DNA of 64,000 bases from Dehalococcoidia bacterium (GTDB lineage: Bacteria; Chloroflexota; Dehalococcoidia; Lucifugimonadales; Lucifugimonadaceae): positions 62,001 through 126,000 of the forward strand of contig JANQQP010000015.1 of NCBI GenBank assembly GCA_028285005.1, given 5' to 3'. Positions 44,091-52,813 of this stretch are shown in pieces. Made by a program: the position numbers and the translations under genes. Positions within the stretch are counted from its first letter, which is position 1. Every line of letters starts with the position of its first letter. The notes beneath the pieces are model-generated. The model worked only from the letters and a program-made list of their open reading frames with translations, had not been told where the DNA came from and did not search any database.

Positions 44091-45818
44091 TCAGTTCAGC
44101 TGAATCATTGCGCCCTTCACAGTGACGTTACCGGACGCCTTGATATCGATCTTGGCTCCCTTTAGTTCCAGGCCAGTCGAGCCCTCGACAGTCACCTTCT
44201 GGCCCTTCACAGACACACTCTTTTTCGATGTCACTTCGACGTCTCCAGCAGAGTCGACGCTGACGCTCTGCTTGGAGCTAGGTGTCTTCAACTCGATGCC
44301 AGATTCGGTCATCGATATGGTCGCCTTAGAGCCGCCGTCCGTGATCACTATCTTCTGGTCCTTGGCGCCTGAGCCGTCGTGAAACTCGATCGAGTTTCCT
44401 TTGGACGTCTTCCAGGTCCGCTTGATCACCTTTCCGCTCTTGAAAAAAGTCTTGGCGTCGTCAGGCGGCTTGTCCTTACCGTTCCACAGCCCGCCGAGAA
44501 CGACCGGCCGTCTCGGGTCTCCGTACTCAAAGCCGACCAAGACTTCGTCGTTCACCTCCGGCATCACCTGGAAGCCGGTTCCGTTCCCTGCGCCTTGAGC
44601 GAGGACCCGCGCCCAGTCAGACTCTTCCTGCTTGCCGAGAGTCCCGAACTTCACCTTCACACGGCCGTAGTTCTCAGGGTCTTCAACGTTCGTGACGATT
44701 GCGCTCAGGATCTGCCCCCAGGGAGTGTATGAGTCGCCATGCGACGGACGCGAGCCGCCGAGTAGATCGACCAGCCCCGCTGGCTCTCTCTCTCCGGCCG
44801 TAAACCGGGTCAGGTAGGTGACATTCGCTCCATAGACATGCTCGGCCGATGTCACCAGGAAGTCGCCGGCGATCGTCTTGCCAGCGCCACTGATGTTCAC
44901 TTTCGAACCCGCTGCGATCTTCGGTGAGCCGACGGCCTCTCCCTTCAAGATCACCTGGCCGGCGCTTGCGTAGCGGAGACTCGCGTTTGCCAGCGCGTCT
45001 GCCTTCAGCTTTTCGTCGACAGGCACGTGGCCTGAGACCAACTTCGTCTTCTGGAATGCTTTCCCGGCACCTTTCTCCACTTGGTCCAGCAGCTTCTTGT
45101 CGACATATGTGGCAGCGCCGGGAGTCGTCGCACTGGCGGGGATCACCTGCTTCTGCTTTTCGTCCCAGAAGCTCGCCTCTGCGGAGTCTGCGCGGTTCGA
45201 AGCGCTCATCCGGAGGCTGATCTTGCGGAGGTCCTCGTACATCTTCAGTCGGGCCCCTACGGAGCTGGATGGCACCGACTTGAAGTGCAACTCAGACTCT
45301 GTCACCCAGAACCTGAAGCCGCATTCGTCCGCTAGCCGCTGCAGAAATTCGTAATCGGTCTCGTTGTGCTGCAGCAGGTGCTCGTACTTGAAACCTGGCG
45401 AATCCGCCTGTGCGCGCAGACCGTGGTCTTTCGCCACCTGCCCCGCAATCTGCTTCGCATCCTGCTTGAGGAAGGTGCGGGACTTTGGCTCGAGGGTCAG
45501 CTTGAAAGATGCATCGAACCCGGAAACGACCAGTTGCTCGAGGGCATCCTGTCCGGCTTCTGACGTCACGGACGTGACGTAGCCCTTCGTCACCGTGACC
45601 ATTGACCCCGAGTCCCGGAACAGAACCTCGACCTCGGTACCGATGCCAAACGGGTTGTCATCCAGAAGGGCAAAGTGCGGGTCGTGGAAATGAAGGTCGA
45701 ACCGGTCGGCCAGTGTGACGGACTGCTCTACCCGCACGAACGCCAGTGCATCCATCAACTCGGCCGATACAGGGCTGTTCTTGGCCTTGATCTGAACGAT
45801 GTCAGGGTTACCTGGCAT
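44091..45818 (-). CDS. VgrG/gp5-gp27-like spike protein
   Basis: A 575-aa spike. The N-terminal part corresponds to the phage late-control D (gp27-like) domain (DRFDLHFHDPHFALLDDNPFGIGTEVEVLF). An OB-fold gp5 domain follows (YGRVKVKFGTLGKQEESDWARVLAQGAGNGTGF, VNDEVLVGFEYGDPRRPVVLGGLWNG). The last 120 residues are short strand repeats (KKSVSVKGQKVTVEGSTGLELKG), a beta-helix needle. This is the Afp8/Pvc8 position. The start overlaps the LysM gene's end by 11 bases. Confidence 0.95.
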   Translation of the reverse strand: MPGNPDIVQIKAKNSPVSAELMDALAFVRVEQSVTLADRFDLHFHDPHFALLDDNPFGIGTEVEVLFRDSGSMVTVTKGYVTSVTSEAGQDALEQLVVSGFDASFKLTLEPKSRTFLKQDAKQIAGQVAKDHGLRAQADSPGFKYEHLLQHNETDYEFLQRLADECGFRFWVTESELHFKSVPSSSVGARLKMYEDLRKISLRMSASNRADSAEASFWDEKQKQVIPASATTPGAATYVDKKLLDQVEKGAGKAFQKTKLVSGHVPVDEKLKADALANASLRYASAGQVILKGEAVGSPKIAAGSKVNISGAGKTIAGDFLVTSAEHVYGANVTYLTRFTAGEREPAGLVDLLGGSRPSHGDSYTPWGQILSAIVTNVEDPENYGRVKVKFGTLGKQEESDWARVLAQGAGNGTGFQVMPEVNDEVLVGFEYGDPRRPVVLGGLWNGKDKPPDDAKTFFKSGKVIKRTWKTSKGNSIEFHDGSGAKDQKIVITDGGSKATISMTESGIELKTPSSKQSVSVDSAGDVEVTSKKSVSVKGQKVTVEGSTGLELKGAKIDIKASGNVTVKGAMIQLN

Positions 45819-46506
45819 TCTCGACGGCCTCCCGCTCCGGAATCTGCAGGTGCGTCCCGACCGTCAGGTCGAGCGGATCAAGGATTCTGTTCGACCGGGC
45901 GATCGCCTTCCAGAGCGCGGAATCGCCGTAGTGCTCGAACGCTATCCGGTCCAACGTCTCCCCGGCCTTGACGGTGTGCAGCCTGTGCACCTCCGGCGTA
46001 TACGAAGTGGGGTTCTGCAACGGCCATTCGCTCTTGTCACGACTCTGCGTCTCCGGCTCGTATTGCTCCAGCGCCAGCTTCGCGGTGGCCCTGAGTGGCT
46101 TGCCCGCCGATGAGAAGTAGGTGAACGTGACGGTCGCAGATGTGACGACAGATTTGAACGAGTAGCTGCGGCCCCAGCAGAACTGCACCCACGGCGGCCG
46201 GTCGACCTTCGACTTCGGGTCTTCTATCGAAGGAAGGGACTCAACCTCCATCAGCTGCAGGATCTTGTTCGTGTAGTCCGTGACAGCCTCACCGCTGTCC
46301 GTTGTGTCCAGAGTCAGGTCAACGTTGAGTTTCCCGGACTGGCCACGGTCGAAGATCAGGTTGGGCGCGCTGTTCTTCCACTCATCGGCGGTCTTCCACG
46401 TGTTGGCCTTCGACACTTCGAGCGTCGTGGGGTTGAACATGCACTTGATCTCACCGATGCGCGAGTCCGGTTCAGGCTTGAGCGATGCCTTGGAGAAGTT
46501 CGCCAC
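45808..46506 (-). CDS. LysM-domain baseplate protein (Afp7-like)
   Basis: A 232-aa protein. The N-terminal part (GEIKCMFNPTTLEVSKANTWK, WVQFCWGRSYSFKSVVTSATVTFTYFS) is the eCIS Afp7 pattern. A LysM motif ends it (HTVKAGETLDRIAFEHYGDSALWKAIARSNRI, LTVGTHLQIPE), at about residues 177-225. In phage tails the equivalent gp53-like protein clamps the baseplate hub to the wedges. It overlaps neighbours at both ends. Confidence 0.93.
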   Translation of the reverse strand: MANFSKASLKPEPDSRIGEIKCMFNPTTLEVSKANTWKTADEWKNSAPNLIFDRGQSGKLNVDLTLDTTDSGEAVTDYTNKILQLMEVESLPSIEDPKSKVDRPPWVQFCWGRSYSFKSVVTSATVTFTYFSSAGKPLRATAKLALEQYEPETQSRDKSEWPLQNPTSYTPEVHRLHTVKAGETLDRIAFEHYGDSALWKAIARSNRILDPLDLTVGTHLQIPEREAVENAR

Positions 46507-49370
46507 TAGAAGCCTCCTCTGTGGCGTCCGCCTCGACGCTCAATCTCGGACAGGACTCGCTGCTCAACCCGCTGGATCAGAAGGTTCAACTGGTCGTCCG
46601 ACAGCTCGTTGATGCCCGGTTCCGGAGGTGCGGTTGCCATAGGAGTCGTGATCGAATCCGCCAACGTTGCCGTGGCACCACTGACGACTCGCTGTGCAGA
46701 TGCTCGATGGCCGTTTCGCGGTGACGAACCGTTGCTGCGTACGGCTCCCGCACCGACAAGCTGACGCGTTTCAGGCTGCTTGGACGGTGACAAATGGACG
46801 CCATTGCCGTTTGCCGACGGGGTCTGTGCGCCGTTGCGGTGGTTCGAGCCCTTGATGACGCTCGAGGACGGGGCACGAGTCGATGAACTGGGTGATCGAC
46901 TGCCTGCCGAGCTCATTGAGATTCGCGCTTCCGAAAGCGCCGTCTGCACCGCCTGCGCCGCTTGATCTCTCGCAGCTTTCACAGCGCCAGCCGCACCACC
47001 GACTGGCAGCGATGCCGTCCCCATTCCGGTGCTGGCACTATTGGCGCGACGGCGAGGTTTTACTGCTGAGCGGCTGCTGGCCCCGTGTGCATGTGAAGTT
47101 GCTTCCGATGAGGAGAGCTGCGCCGCCGAGTCGTTTGCTCTGGCACCGTGGGTTTCTGGTTCCGGTGAGGTCTCCATTCGAACACTCGGGAACTCTTGTG
47201 CACTCATTGAGCTTGGGCGAATAGCGACTGGTCGACCATCGGTTCTGCCTACCGCTTCGGTTTCGAGTCGGTCGGTCCGGTTCATCTGCTGTCGTGAGAC
47301 ACGATTCGATGATCGAATCGGGTCAGGCGTAGTTATCGCATCGCGGGATGCAGATAGTGAGCGCGCGGCGAGTGTTGCGTCCGCTCGATCACTCAGGCGC
47401 TCACGATTGGCGGCTGACCGCTGAACCGGCGACGGGCCTTCGGACCTCGACAAAATATGCCTGCCGGATATCCCGGCTGCGAAACGTGATGCGTCGCCCA
47501 CCGATGCCGGGAGCGCGAACTGTTCGGGACTTTGAGGGTGGGTCAGTCCCTCGGGCGAAGTCATATCACGTCGTCGGTCGGATACCTCGCCGGGACTCGC
47601 GACTTCGCGGGCCCGATGCGAATCACCAGCTGATCTGGCAGCACTATCGCCACTTTCCGGTCGAGTGCTTTCAATATCGCGTCTAGGTGCCGCCGGCGAC
47701 GGGATCTGTTGCCGACGTGCGGATTCCACTCCAACCACTAATCCTGGATCCGAACCCGGCCTTTCCAAAGTCCGCGGTACGGGACGGTCTGTGCGTTGTG
47801 TAGGTTGTCCGACTTCTGCACCGGCAGCAACTGTCGCGTCCGGGACAGAGCTTGGCCGCGAGTTCGGCACAACAACATCTCCGCTCACCGACGGACGGTT
47901 GCCGGGCGCTGATCGCTGCGTTGCCGGGCCTTCACGCTGAGAGGTGGCGTCTCGAACACTGCTCCTGGCACTTCGACCCTCTGCCTGACGCTTCTCTCTC
48001 ATTGCGTCCCGTAGCCCAGTTGCCAGTTCACCGGGTAGTGGCGTGCCGACCGGATTCTTCGATTTCTGGGCGGCGGGCTGCTCCGTGTCGGCACCAGGGC
48101 GCTGCCGCTGCGCTGGCGTCTGACCAGTTTCAGTGCTCCGCTTCGCTTCCAGTCTGGCGCTATCGGAGCGAGGGGGCAGGCGCATCGCCTCGGCGGTGCT
48201 TGCCGGCGTTTCTACTGTGCGTTGAACCGGTGATGTGCTCCGCGGAGCATCGGCCTGACCCGCGCTGCCAGTCCCTGTCACGCCAGCCATAGGCTCGGCA
48301 TCGTTGATGCTACGGACTGTTCGTTCAATACTTCGACCCTGGTCTGCGGACTTCGCCCGAGCCGTTGACGCTTGTTCATCAGGCACGACGAATTCGTGGC
48401 TTTCCGATTCGGAGCTGAAACGTGCGCCCGGCGTATTTCGGTCCGTCTCAGCCCCTTTGCCGCCGGGTTCTCTTGCACCACTCGCCGTGGCTTCAGCTAA
48501 ACGCTGGCTGCTTGCACGACTATCGACTCCGCCGTCGCCACTATCTGTTGTGCGCTGCGCAGCTCTTGTACCGGACTCGCCAGAGACCCGTGCATCGTGC
48601 CGCCTGCCGGGCGATTCGGTCACCCGACGATCACTGGTGGATTCGGTGCGCCTTCGGTTCGAACCGCCGACGCCGGGCGGCGGACCATCGCTTGGCGAGG
48701 AGTTGTTTCGAAGGCGCCGCGTCCTCTCCGCCCCCACAATTGGCTTTGGCCGCTCGGCGCTATCAGACTTTTCCTGCGCTAACGCGCCGGCGCTCCGGCC
48801 GCCATCCTTCTGAGGGCCGATCTGACGGCCACTCCGACTTCGATCGTTGGCTTCTGTCCTCCCGGAACGCGTCGCTGTACTCGACTGCGCGTTTGCGTTT
48901 GAAACTAGCTGCGCCGACTGCTGTGATTCAGGCCCATCACTCCTTGAATCACGAGACTCGACGGAGTCAAGCGACTCACCCGAAGCCGAGTCACCGGACA
49001 TGGCCGCTCTCCGCTCGGACCTTCTCAGCGCACGCTCAACTCGTTCCGGGAATAACGCATATCTCTGAACAGCCGCCGACTCACCGCCGCCGGGATTTCG
49101 TCGCGCGCTGCTTCCTGCGACCAGACCCACCTGATCGCCGCCGACCAGCGTCGTCTCTTCTCCAGATGCCCGCGGTAGAGCTTCATGCTGCGGTATCGCG
49201 GCTAGAAATCGACCGAATGACCCGGGAAAAAGGCCGGAGCTTGCTTCTTCGCCGGGAGTCGCAGCGCTTGCCCCGTGCAGCCTGTCGACCATGGCGCGGG
49301 CGAATTCGGGCGATGCGCCGGGCAGCGGCGGAAGGTCCCTCCACGTGCTGTGCGTGTCAGAAGTCATCAC
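46506..49370 (-). CDS. Very long disordered Ser/Arg/Ala-rich protein of the eCIS array
   Basis: A 954-aa protein. The first 60 residues (LPPLPGASPEFARAMVDRLHG, FGRFLAAIPQ) and the last 35 (INELSDDQLNLLIQRVEQRVLSEIERRGGR) look folded; the rest is low complexity, rich in Ser, Arg, Ala, Gly, Thr and Pro, with few aromatic residues. The C-terminal amphipathic helix resembles the end of disordered proteins that occupy the same place, between tube and LysM genes, in other eCIS clusters, as I recall. It could be a scaffold, a cargo-loading factor or a stand-in for a tape measure. The opposite strand also stays open over long stretches, a by-product of the biased composition. Confidence 0.75.
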   Translation of the reverse strand: MMTSDTHSTWRDLPPLPGASPEFARAMVDRLHGASAATPGEEASSGLFPGSFGRFLAAIPQHEALPRASGEETTLVGGDQVGLVAGSSARRNPGGGESAAVQRYALFPERVERALRRSERRAAMSGDSASGESLDSVESRDSRSDGPESQQSAQLVSNANAQSSTATRSGRTEANDRSRSGRQIGPQKDGGRSAGALAQEKSDSAERPKPIVGAERTRRLRNNSSPSDGPPPGVGGSNRRRTESTSDRRVTESPGRRHDARVSGESGTRAAQRTTDSGDGGVDSRASSQRLAEATASGAREPGGKGAETDRNTPGARFSSESESHEFVVPDEQASTARAKSADQGRSIERTVRSINDAEPMAGVTGTGSAGQADAPRSTSPVQRTVETPASTAEAMRLPPRSDSARLEAKRSTETGQTPAQRQRPGADTEQPAAQKSKNPVGTPLPGELATGLRDAMREKRQAEGRSARSSVRDATSQREGPATQRSAPGNRPSVSGDVVVPNSRPSSVPDATVAAGAEVGQPTQRTDRPVPRTLERPGSDPGLVVGVESARRQQIPSPAAPRRDIESTRPESGDSAARSAGDSHRAREVASPGEVSDRRRDMTSPEGLTHPQSPEQFALPASVGDASRFAAGISGRHILSRSEGPSPVQRSAANRERLSDRADATLAARSLSASRDAITTPDPIRSSNRVSRQQMNRTDRLETEAVGRTDGRPVAIRPSSMSAQEFPSVRMETSPEPETHGARANDSAAQLSSSEATSHAHGASSRSAVKPRRRANSASTGMGTASLPVGGAAGAVKAARDQAAQAVQTALSEARISMSSAGSRSPSSSTRAPSSSVIKGSNHRNGAQTPSANGNGVHLSPSKQPETRQLVGAGAVRSNGSSPRNGHRASAQRVVSGATATLADSITTPMATAPPEPGINELSDDQLNLLIQRVEQRVLSEIERRGGRHRGGF

Positions 49371-49873
49371 ATCATCAACTCGTCAGATGTGTGCAGCCCG
49401 TGATGCGCGATCTCCAGCTCCTCCATCGCTACATCAGAGCCATCTGCACTCAGCGTTGGGCCGCTCCAGCGCACTGGCAAAGCCTCCATGATCGTCCATT
49501 CACGGACCGGCCACCTGTCAGCGTCGAGAGCAAGCAGCGCGCAGTGCTTGTACCGGAACTTGTCGTCGTTGGCTGAGTAGTAGTCGCCCGACACTTCTTT
49601 CAGCCACTGGTACAACCCTTCGCTGTGCGTCACGCCGCGCTTCAGGGTGATGTTGCTCCAGGTGATACCGTTCGGCCGCTGGTGCACGAACTCGTTTTGG
49701 CCGCCCTCAGGAATCTCGACAACGTCGATCTGCGCGCCAAGCCCGGAGACTTCGTTGAAAGCGCCGATAGGAACATCGTCGATAAGGAAGATGAAGCGGG
49801 CTGAGGTAACTGGATAGGAGTCGAAGTCAATCGACATCAACATCCGTGCGAATCTCATTTTCCTGGAAACCAA
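49367..49873 (-). CDS. Inner tube protein, second copy (T4 gp19-like)
   Basis: A 168-aa tube protein: PVTSARFIFLIDDVPIGAFNEVSGLGAQIDVVEIPEGGQNEFVHQRPNGITWSNITLKRGVTHSEGLYQWLKEV, followed by PVRWSGPTLSADGSDVAMEELEIAHHGL. It forms or caps the inner tube through which cargo passes. The TTG start has a good AAGGAAG ribosome site but lies two bases after the upstream small gene's stop; ATGs six, eleven and thirteen codons on are alternatives. It shares only the fold with the tube protein at 50512. Confidence 0.92.
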   Translation of the reverse strand: MVSRKMRFARMLMSIDFDSYPVTSARFIFLIDDVPIGAFNEVSGLGAQIDVVEIPEGGQNEFVHQRPNGITWSNITLKRGVTHSEGLYQWLKEVSGDYYSANDDKFRYKHCALLALDADRWPVREWTIMEALPVRWSGPTLSADGSDVAMEELEIAHHGLHTSDELMM

Positions 49874-49874
49874 G

Positions 49875-50021
49875 CTATCTTCCTTCTAACGCTCGCTGGT
49901 TCAGGCTTCCTATCTCACGGGCGATTCGCTGCCTGTCTGCGTGCTCCAGCTGGAGCACGGTGTCCAGCTCCCAGTGCAGGTGATATGCGACGTAACTGAT
50001 CTCCTGCCACAGGGAGTTGAT
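49875..50021 (-). CDS. 48-codon DUF6760-like eCIS protein with no standard start codon
   Basis: This small gene has no ATG, GTG or TTG start. In the reading frame after the upstream gene's stop the sequence encodes LWQEISYVAYHLHWELDTVL and then QLEHADRQRIAREIGSLNQR. This is the pattern of the short DUF6760 proteins that follow the tube chaperone-like gene in eCIS clusters (aromatic-rich Y.AYH.HW and LEH.DR). The best initiation candidate is an ATC at 50021, preceded by GAGG six bases upstream. Otherwise it could be made by frameshifting from the gene above, with a minus-one shift. No slippery heptamer is obvious. The protein is probably a baseplate or tube-assembly factor. Confidence 0.7.
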   Translation of the reverse strand: MNSLWQEISYVAYHLHWELDTVLQLEHADRQRIAREIGSLNQRALEGR

Positions 50022-50032
50022 GCTGTACCTCG

Positions 50033-50428
50033 TTAGCCCTCCTCCGACCCTGGTTCCGCTTCCACTTCCGTCACCGGGGGAGGGCTGCTGTCCAAAGGGG
50101 GATCTTCTCCCGACATCAGCCGCTGGATCTCTTCTTCCGTACCGAAGTTCACCGTTGAGTAGAAGTTCTGCAGATAGGCAAGGTCGGACGCGAACAGGCT
50201 TTCGACTACACGTGGCGTGACGCTGCTGATGGTGCCGAGACGCGAGAGGACCCGGGAAAGCACGACAACGGTCAGGTACGCCTCGTTCTCGCGGACACGC
50301 GGATCGCGCAGCGGCTCGATCTCATCTGCGGCGGTCGCGAGCCTCATGTTGCCTTCGCGATGAAGTGTGCCGCTAGAGTCGACGTATCCGCGAGGCAGCG
50401 TGAACGAATACTCTGTCTGAAGAGCCAA
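50033..50428 (-). CDS. eCIS tail-assembly-type protein between tube genes
   Basis: A 131-aa protein: YSFTLPRGYVDSSGTLHREGNMRLATAADEIEPLRDPRVRENEAYLTVVVLSRVLSRLGTISSVTPRVVESLFASDLAYLQNFY. This matches the protein that stands between tube and DUF6760-like genes in other eCIS loci, and is reminiscent of phage tail-assembly chaperones (lambda gpG position). The acidic Glu/Pro-rich tail is probably flexible. TTG start with a GGTGA ribosome site. The stop is followed within 12 bases by the small gene that lacks a start codon. Confidence 0.82.
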   Translation of the reverse strand: MALQTEYSFTLPRGYVDSSGTLHREGNMRLATAADEIEPLRDPRVRENEAYLTVVVLSRVLSRLGTISSVTPRVVESLFASDLAYLQNFYSTVNFGTEEEIQRLMSGEDPPLDSSPPPVTEVEAEPGSEEG

Positions 50429-50511
50429 TTGCTGTCACCCTGTGTCGGTCCGGTCTGAGTGCGACCACCTCACCCAGGCGGCCACACCGGTTAATCACTC
50501 GTCAGTTCGGT

Positions 50512-50967
50512 CTAAGCGTCCACTCGTTCCAGGCCCTCGTGACTGATCGTCAGCTCTTCGAGAGCGATTTCATCGGCGGCCGCATCGAAGTCTGCGCCTC
50601 GCCATGCTGACGGCCATCCGTTCACGAAATTCCACCTGGCACGTTCGGTGAGAGTAGAGTCGAACATCACGATTGAACCGCTCCTGCGCGCCTGATCGAT
50701 GTCACCTTCAAGCACCTGCTGGTGCCACTCCCACAACTCCATCTGTGTGTCGAGCCTCTTCCTGAGAGTCACGTCCGACCAGCTCACCGAGCCAGGAATC
50801 TTGCGAAGCACCGACTGTCCGGTCGCAGTCGATTCCCTGTACTCGACCACCGCCGCCGTCGAGTCGATGCCGCTGACCTCCTTGAAGGTCCCAATCACAA
50901 TGCTGTCGATCTCAACGCCGAACGACGATGTAGTCATCAGATCCTGTGCATCAGGTTCCGTAACCAT
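50512..50967 (-). CDS. Inner tube protein (T4 gp19-like), first copy
   Basis: A 151-aa tube protein: SFGVEIDSIVIGTFKEVSGIDSTAAVVEYRE, the loop KIPGSVSWSDVTLRKRLDTQMELWEWHQQVLEGD, then NGWPSAWRGADFDAAADEIALEELTISHEGLE. This is the major tube fold that stacks as hexamers inside the sheath. It follows the sheath gene by about 100 bases, with a hairpin in between, and starts the block of closely spaced downstream genes. The internal ATG giving MTTSSFGVEID is an alternative start. Confidence 0.93.
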   Translation of the reverse strand: MVTEPDAQDLMTTSSFGVEIDSIVIGTFKEVSGIDSTAAVVEYRESTATGQSVLRKIPGSVSWSDVTLRKRLDTQMELWEWHQQVLEGDIDQARRSGSIVMFDSTLTERARWNFVNGWPSAWRGADFDAAADEIALEELTISHEGLERVDA

Positions 50968-51031
50968 GTTGATTTACCACCTTTCAAATCTCCGCTGGAG
51001 CGGCCTAACTACTTCCAGACTGCGAGGTCAT

Positions 51032-51049
51032 CCGGGCTGCGCGGCCCGG
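51032..51049 (-). other. GC-rich hairpin between sheath and tube genes
   Basis: A 6-bp GC stem (51032-51037 with 51044-51049) and 6-nt loop between the sheath stop and the tube start, without a T tract. It may act as a processing or attenuation site between two highly expressed genes, but is not a proper terminator. Confidence 0.35.
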
Positions 51050-51066
51050 TGACGGTGATCCGTGAG

Positions 51067-52383
51067 CTACTCGCCTCCCTCGCGTCCGCCCGAAATCTGC
51101 GTGATGCGGAACACTACGAACTCAGCCGGTTTCACCGGCGCTATGCCCACATCGATGATCAGGAGCCCCTGGTCGATAGATTCAGGCGGGTTGTTCTCGT
51201 CATCGCACTTGACGAAGAACGCTTCAGAGGCTGATGCGCCGAACAACGCTCCTGCACGCCAGTAGCCAATCAGGAACGCGTTGATGGTCCGCTTCACCTT
51301 GGCCCACAGAGCACGGTCGTTGGGCTCAAACACAGCCCAGTTAGTCCCGTCCTTGATGGAAACCTCGATGTTGTTGAACAGTCGCCGAACGTTGATGTAG
51401 CGCCACGATGCGTCGTCCGTCTCTGTCGTCCTCGCGCCCCAGACGCGTATGCCACGAGTCCCGAAGGCTCTAATTACGTTGATGCCTTCAGGGTTCAGCG
51501 TGCCTTGCTCAACGGTGGTTATCTCCGTCTCCACATCCAGCGCGCCAAGAACCGTCTCATTCGCAGGGGCCTTCCACACGCCTCTACTCGCATCGGATCC
51601 GGCCCACACTCCGGCGACGTGGCCAGAGGGCGGAACCAGGATCGTCTTCGGCTGACTCGGAGCCTGGGGTGTTGCGAGAGGGTTTGAAATCTTGATCCAC
51701 GGGTAGTAGACGCTTGAGAACATCGAGCCGACGTTGGCTCCCGCCAGCCACGCCCTGACCTTTTCAGGACTCAGTCCAGGAGGCGCATCGAGAATCGCCA
51801 TCCGGTTGGCCATCTTCGTGCAGTGAGCGACTGCGGCTACCTGGACGGCCTGGTAAGTCTCCATGTCGACGTTGCCGTCAGAGTCTCTCGTCGCTGTGAT
51901 CAGGTCGGGGACAACCACCATGGTGACGTCTTCTTTGACGACCAGTCCGTTGATGCCGGTGCGTTCTGCTTCGTCACCTATGAATGCTGGAGCGCCAACG
52001 TGATGTACGTCGGCTCCTCCCGATGGAGCAGACGACTTGCGGCGGCCGCCGCCCGAACCAGAGCTTGATCCGGAGGAGGCTGCTGCACTTCCACCCGGTG
52101 GCACTCGGACGATGTAAGCGCCTCCGCCGCCATGGTTGAACCACGCGTAGACCGCGTGCGGCAGCATGATGTCCTCTGCGAAGCCACCGTACAGGTTCGT
52201 GAACTGAGTCCAGTTCGCCACAAACCGGGGAGACCTTGCCTCAGGATCGGCTGGATTGTCGTCAGGCGCCTTCTCGGTGAATCCGACAAAGGCTGCAATA
52301 GCCGTTCCGGCAGCCTCGATCGGCCTCGAACCGCCCGGGACCTCCTGTATGTAAACGCCTGGTGAAAGAGGTGCTGTGGTCAT
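51067..52383 (-). CDS. Contractile sheath protein
   Basis: A 438-aa sheath from the ATG at 52383, which has a GGAGAGA ribosome site. Family features: LSPGVYIQEVPGGSRPIEAAGTAIAAFVGFTEKAP at the N-terminus, VANWTQFTNLYGGF, YAWFNHGGGGAYIVRV, LDAPPGLSPEKVRAWLAG, PPSGHVAGVWAGSDASRGVWKAPAN, and the C-terminal domain (RYINVRRLFNNIEVSIKDGTNWAVFEPND, GYWRAGALFGASASEAFFVKCD). A Gly/Ser linker at about residues 95-125 stands where many sheaths carry a surface domain. There is a single sheath gene, where Afp has three. The reading frame runs 42 codons further upstream without similarity. Confidence 0.95.
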   Translation of the reverse strand: MTTAPLSPGVYIQEVPGGSRPIEAAGTAIAAFVGFTEKAPDDNPADPEARSPRFVANWTQFTNLYGGFAEDIMLPHAVYAWFNHGGGGAYIVRVPPGGSAAASSGSSSGSGGGRRKSSAPSGGADVHHVGAPAFIGDEAERTGINGLVVKEDVTMVVVPDLITATRDSDGNVDMETYQAVQVAAVAHCTKMANRMAILDAPPGLSPEKVRAWLAGANVGSMFSSVYYPWIKISNPLATPQAPSQPKTILVPPSGHVAGVWAGSDASRGVWKAPANETVLGALDVETEITTVEQGTLNPEGINVIRAFGTRGIRVWGARTTETDDASWRYINVRRLFNNIEVSIKDGTNWAVFEPNDRALWAKVKRTINAFLIGYWRAGALFGASASEAFFVKCDDENNPPESIDQGLLIIDVGIAPVKPAEFVVFRITQISGGREGGE

Positions 52384-52813
52384 TCTGTTCTCTCCGGAGA
52401 TTCGGCCTCTAAATGGTTTCGGGACTGCGGAGCTTCGAAACGAACATTTACCGCGCAGGTCAACCCGAAGGCCCCTCGCCGTCGCGGAACGCTCCTTTTG
52501 AGGTTCCATGACGTGCGATGTGATATCAGATCACCGGCGACCCCGGGCTGGACCGCGCCGCCTGCCTGAGTAGCCCTGAAGACTCTCCGTTGCGCGGGCA
52601 GGCTCAACTTTTCATATGCCTGCGTCGGCCGGCCCGCGAGCCGTGTTTTCGGCGGTTTCCGAGTTGGCGCTGAACTTGCGTCAAGAGGACGGTTCCTCTA
52701 GCGTGCTGAGAGGATCGCAGGCTTTCAGATTGCATCTTTCAAGGTGCCGATCTTGCGAAGCGATCTGAAGCCGCACTATTCGGCCAATTACCCCATGTGG
52801 AGCGCGCGAAAAA
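52384..52813. promoter_or_regulatory. Divergent intergenic region between the sheath and cargo genes
   Basis: This 430-bp gap separates the structural array (minus) from the cargo genes (plus) and must carry both promoters. An imperfect CRP-like dyad (GTGAT/ATCAC, 52520-52534, 5-bp spacer) is the only symmetric site noticed. A TTGCGA near 52753 followed by TATTCG is a weak promoter guess for the plus-strand cargo gene. No RNA gene seen. Confidence 0.35.

Noticed and set aside
48422-49576. Long plus-strand open frame (384 codons) opposite the disordered protein
   Set aside because: It has no family similarity, and several frames stay open here because the minus-strand gene is low in complexity; the minus-strand frame is longer and fits the operon.
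50030-50060. Classical minus-one slippery heptamer before the DUF6760-like gene
   Set aside because: No X-XXY-YYZ heptamer is present in the overlap; a frameshift is kept only as an alternative.
40759-52383. Type VI secretion system
   Set aside because: No TssJ, TssL, TssM, ClpV or TssB/C pair; the sheath is a single chain and tube genes are of the eCIS kind.
52520-52534. CRP-like site between sheath and cargo genes
   Set aside because: The half-sites are one base too far apart for a CRP site, and such dyads occur by chance.
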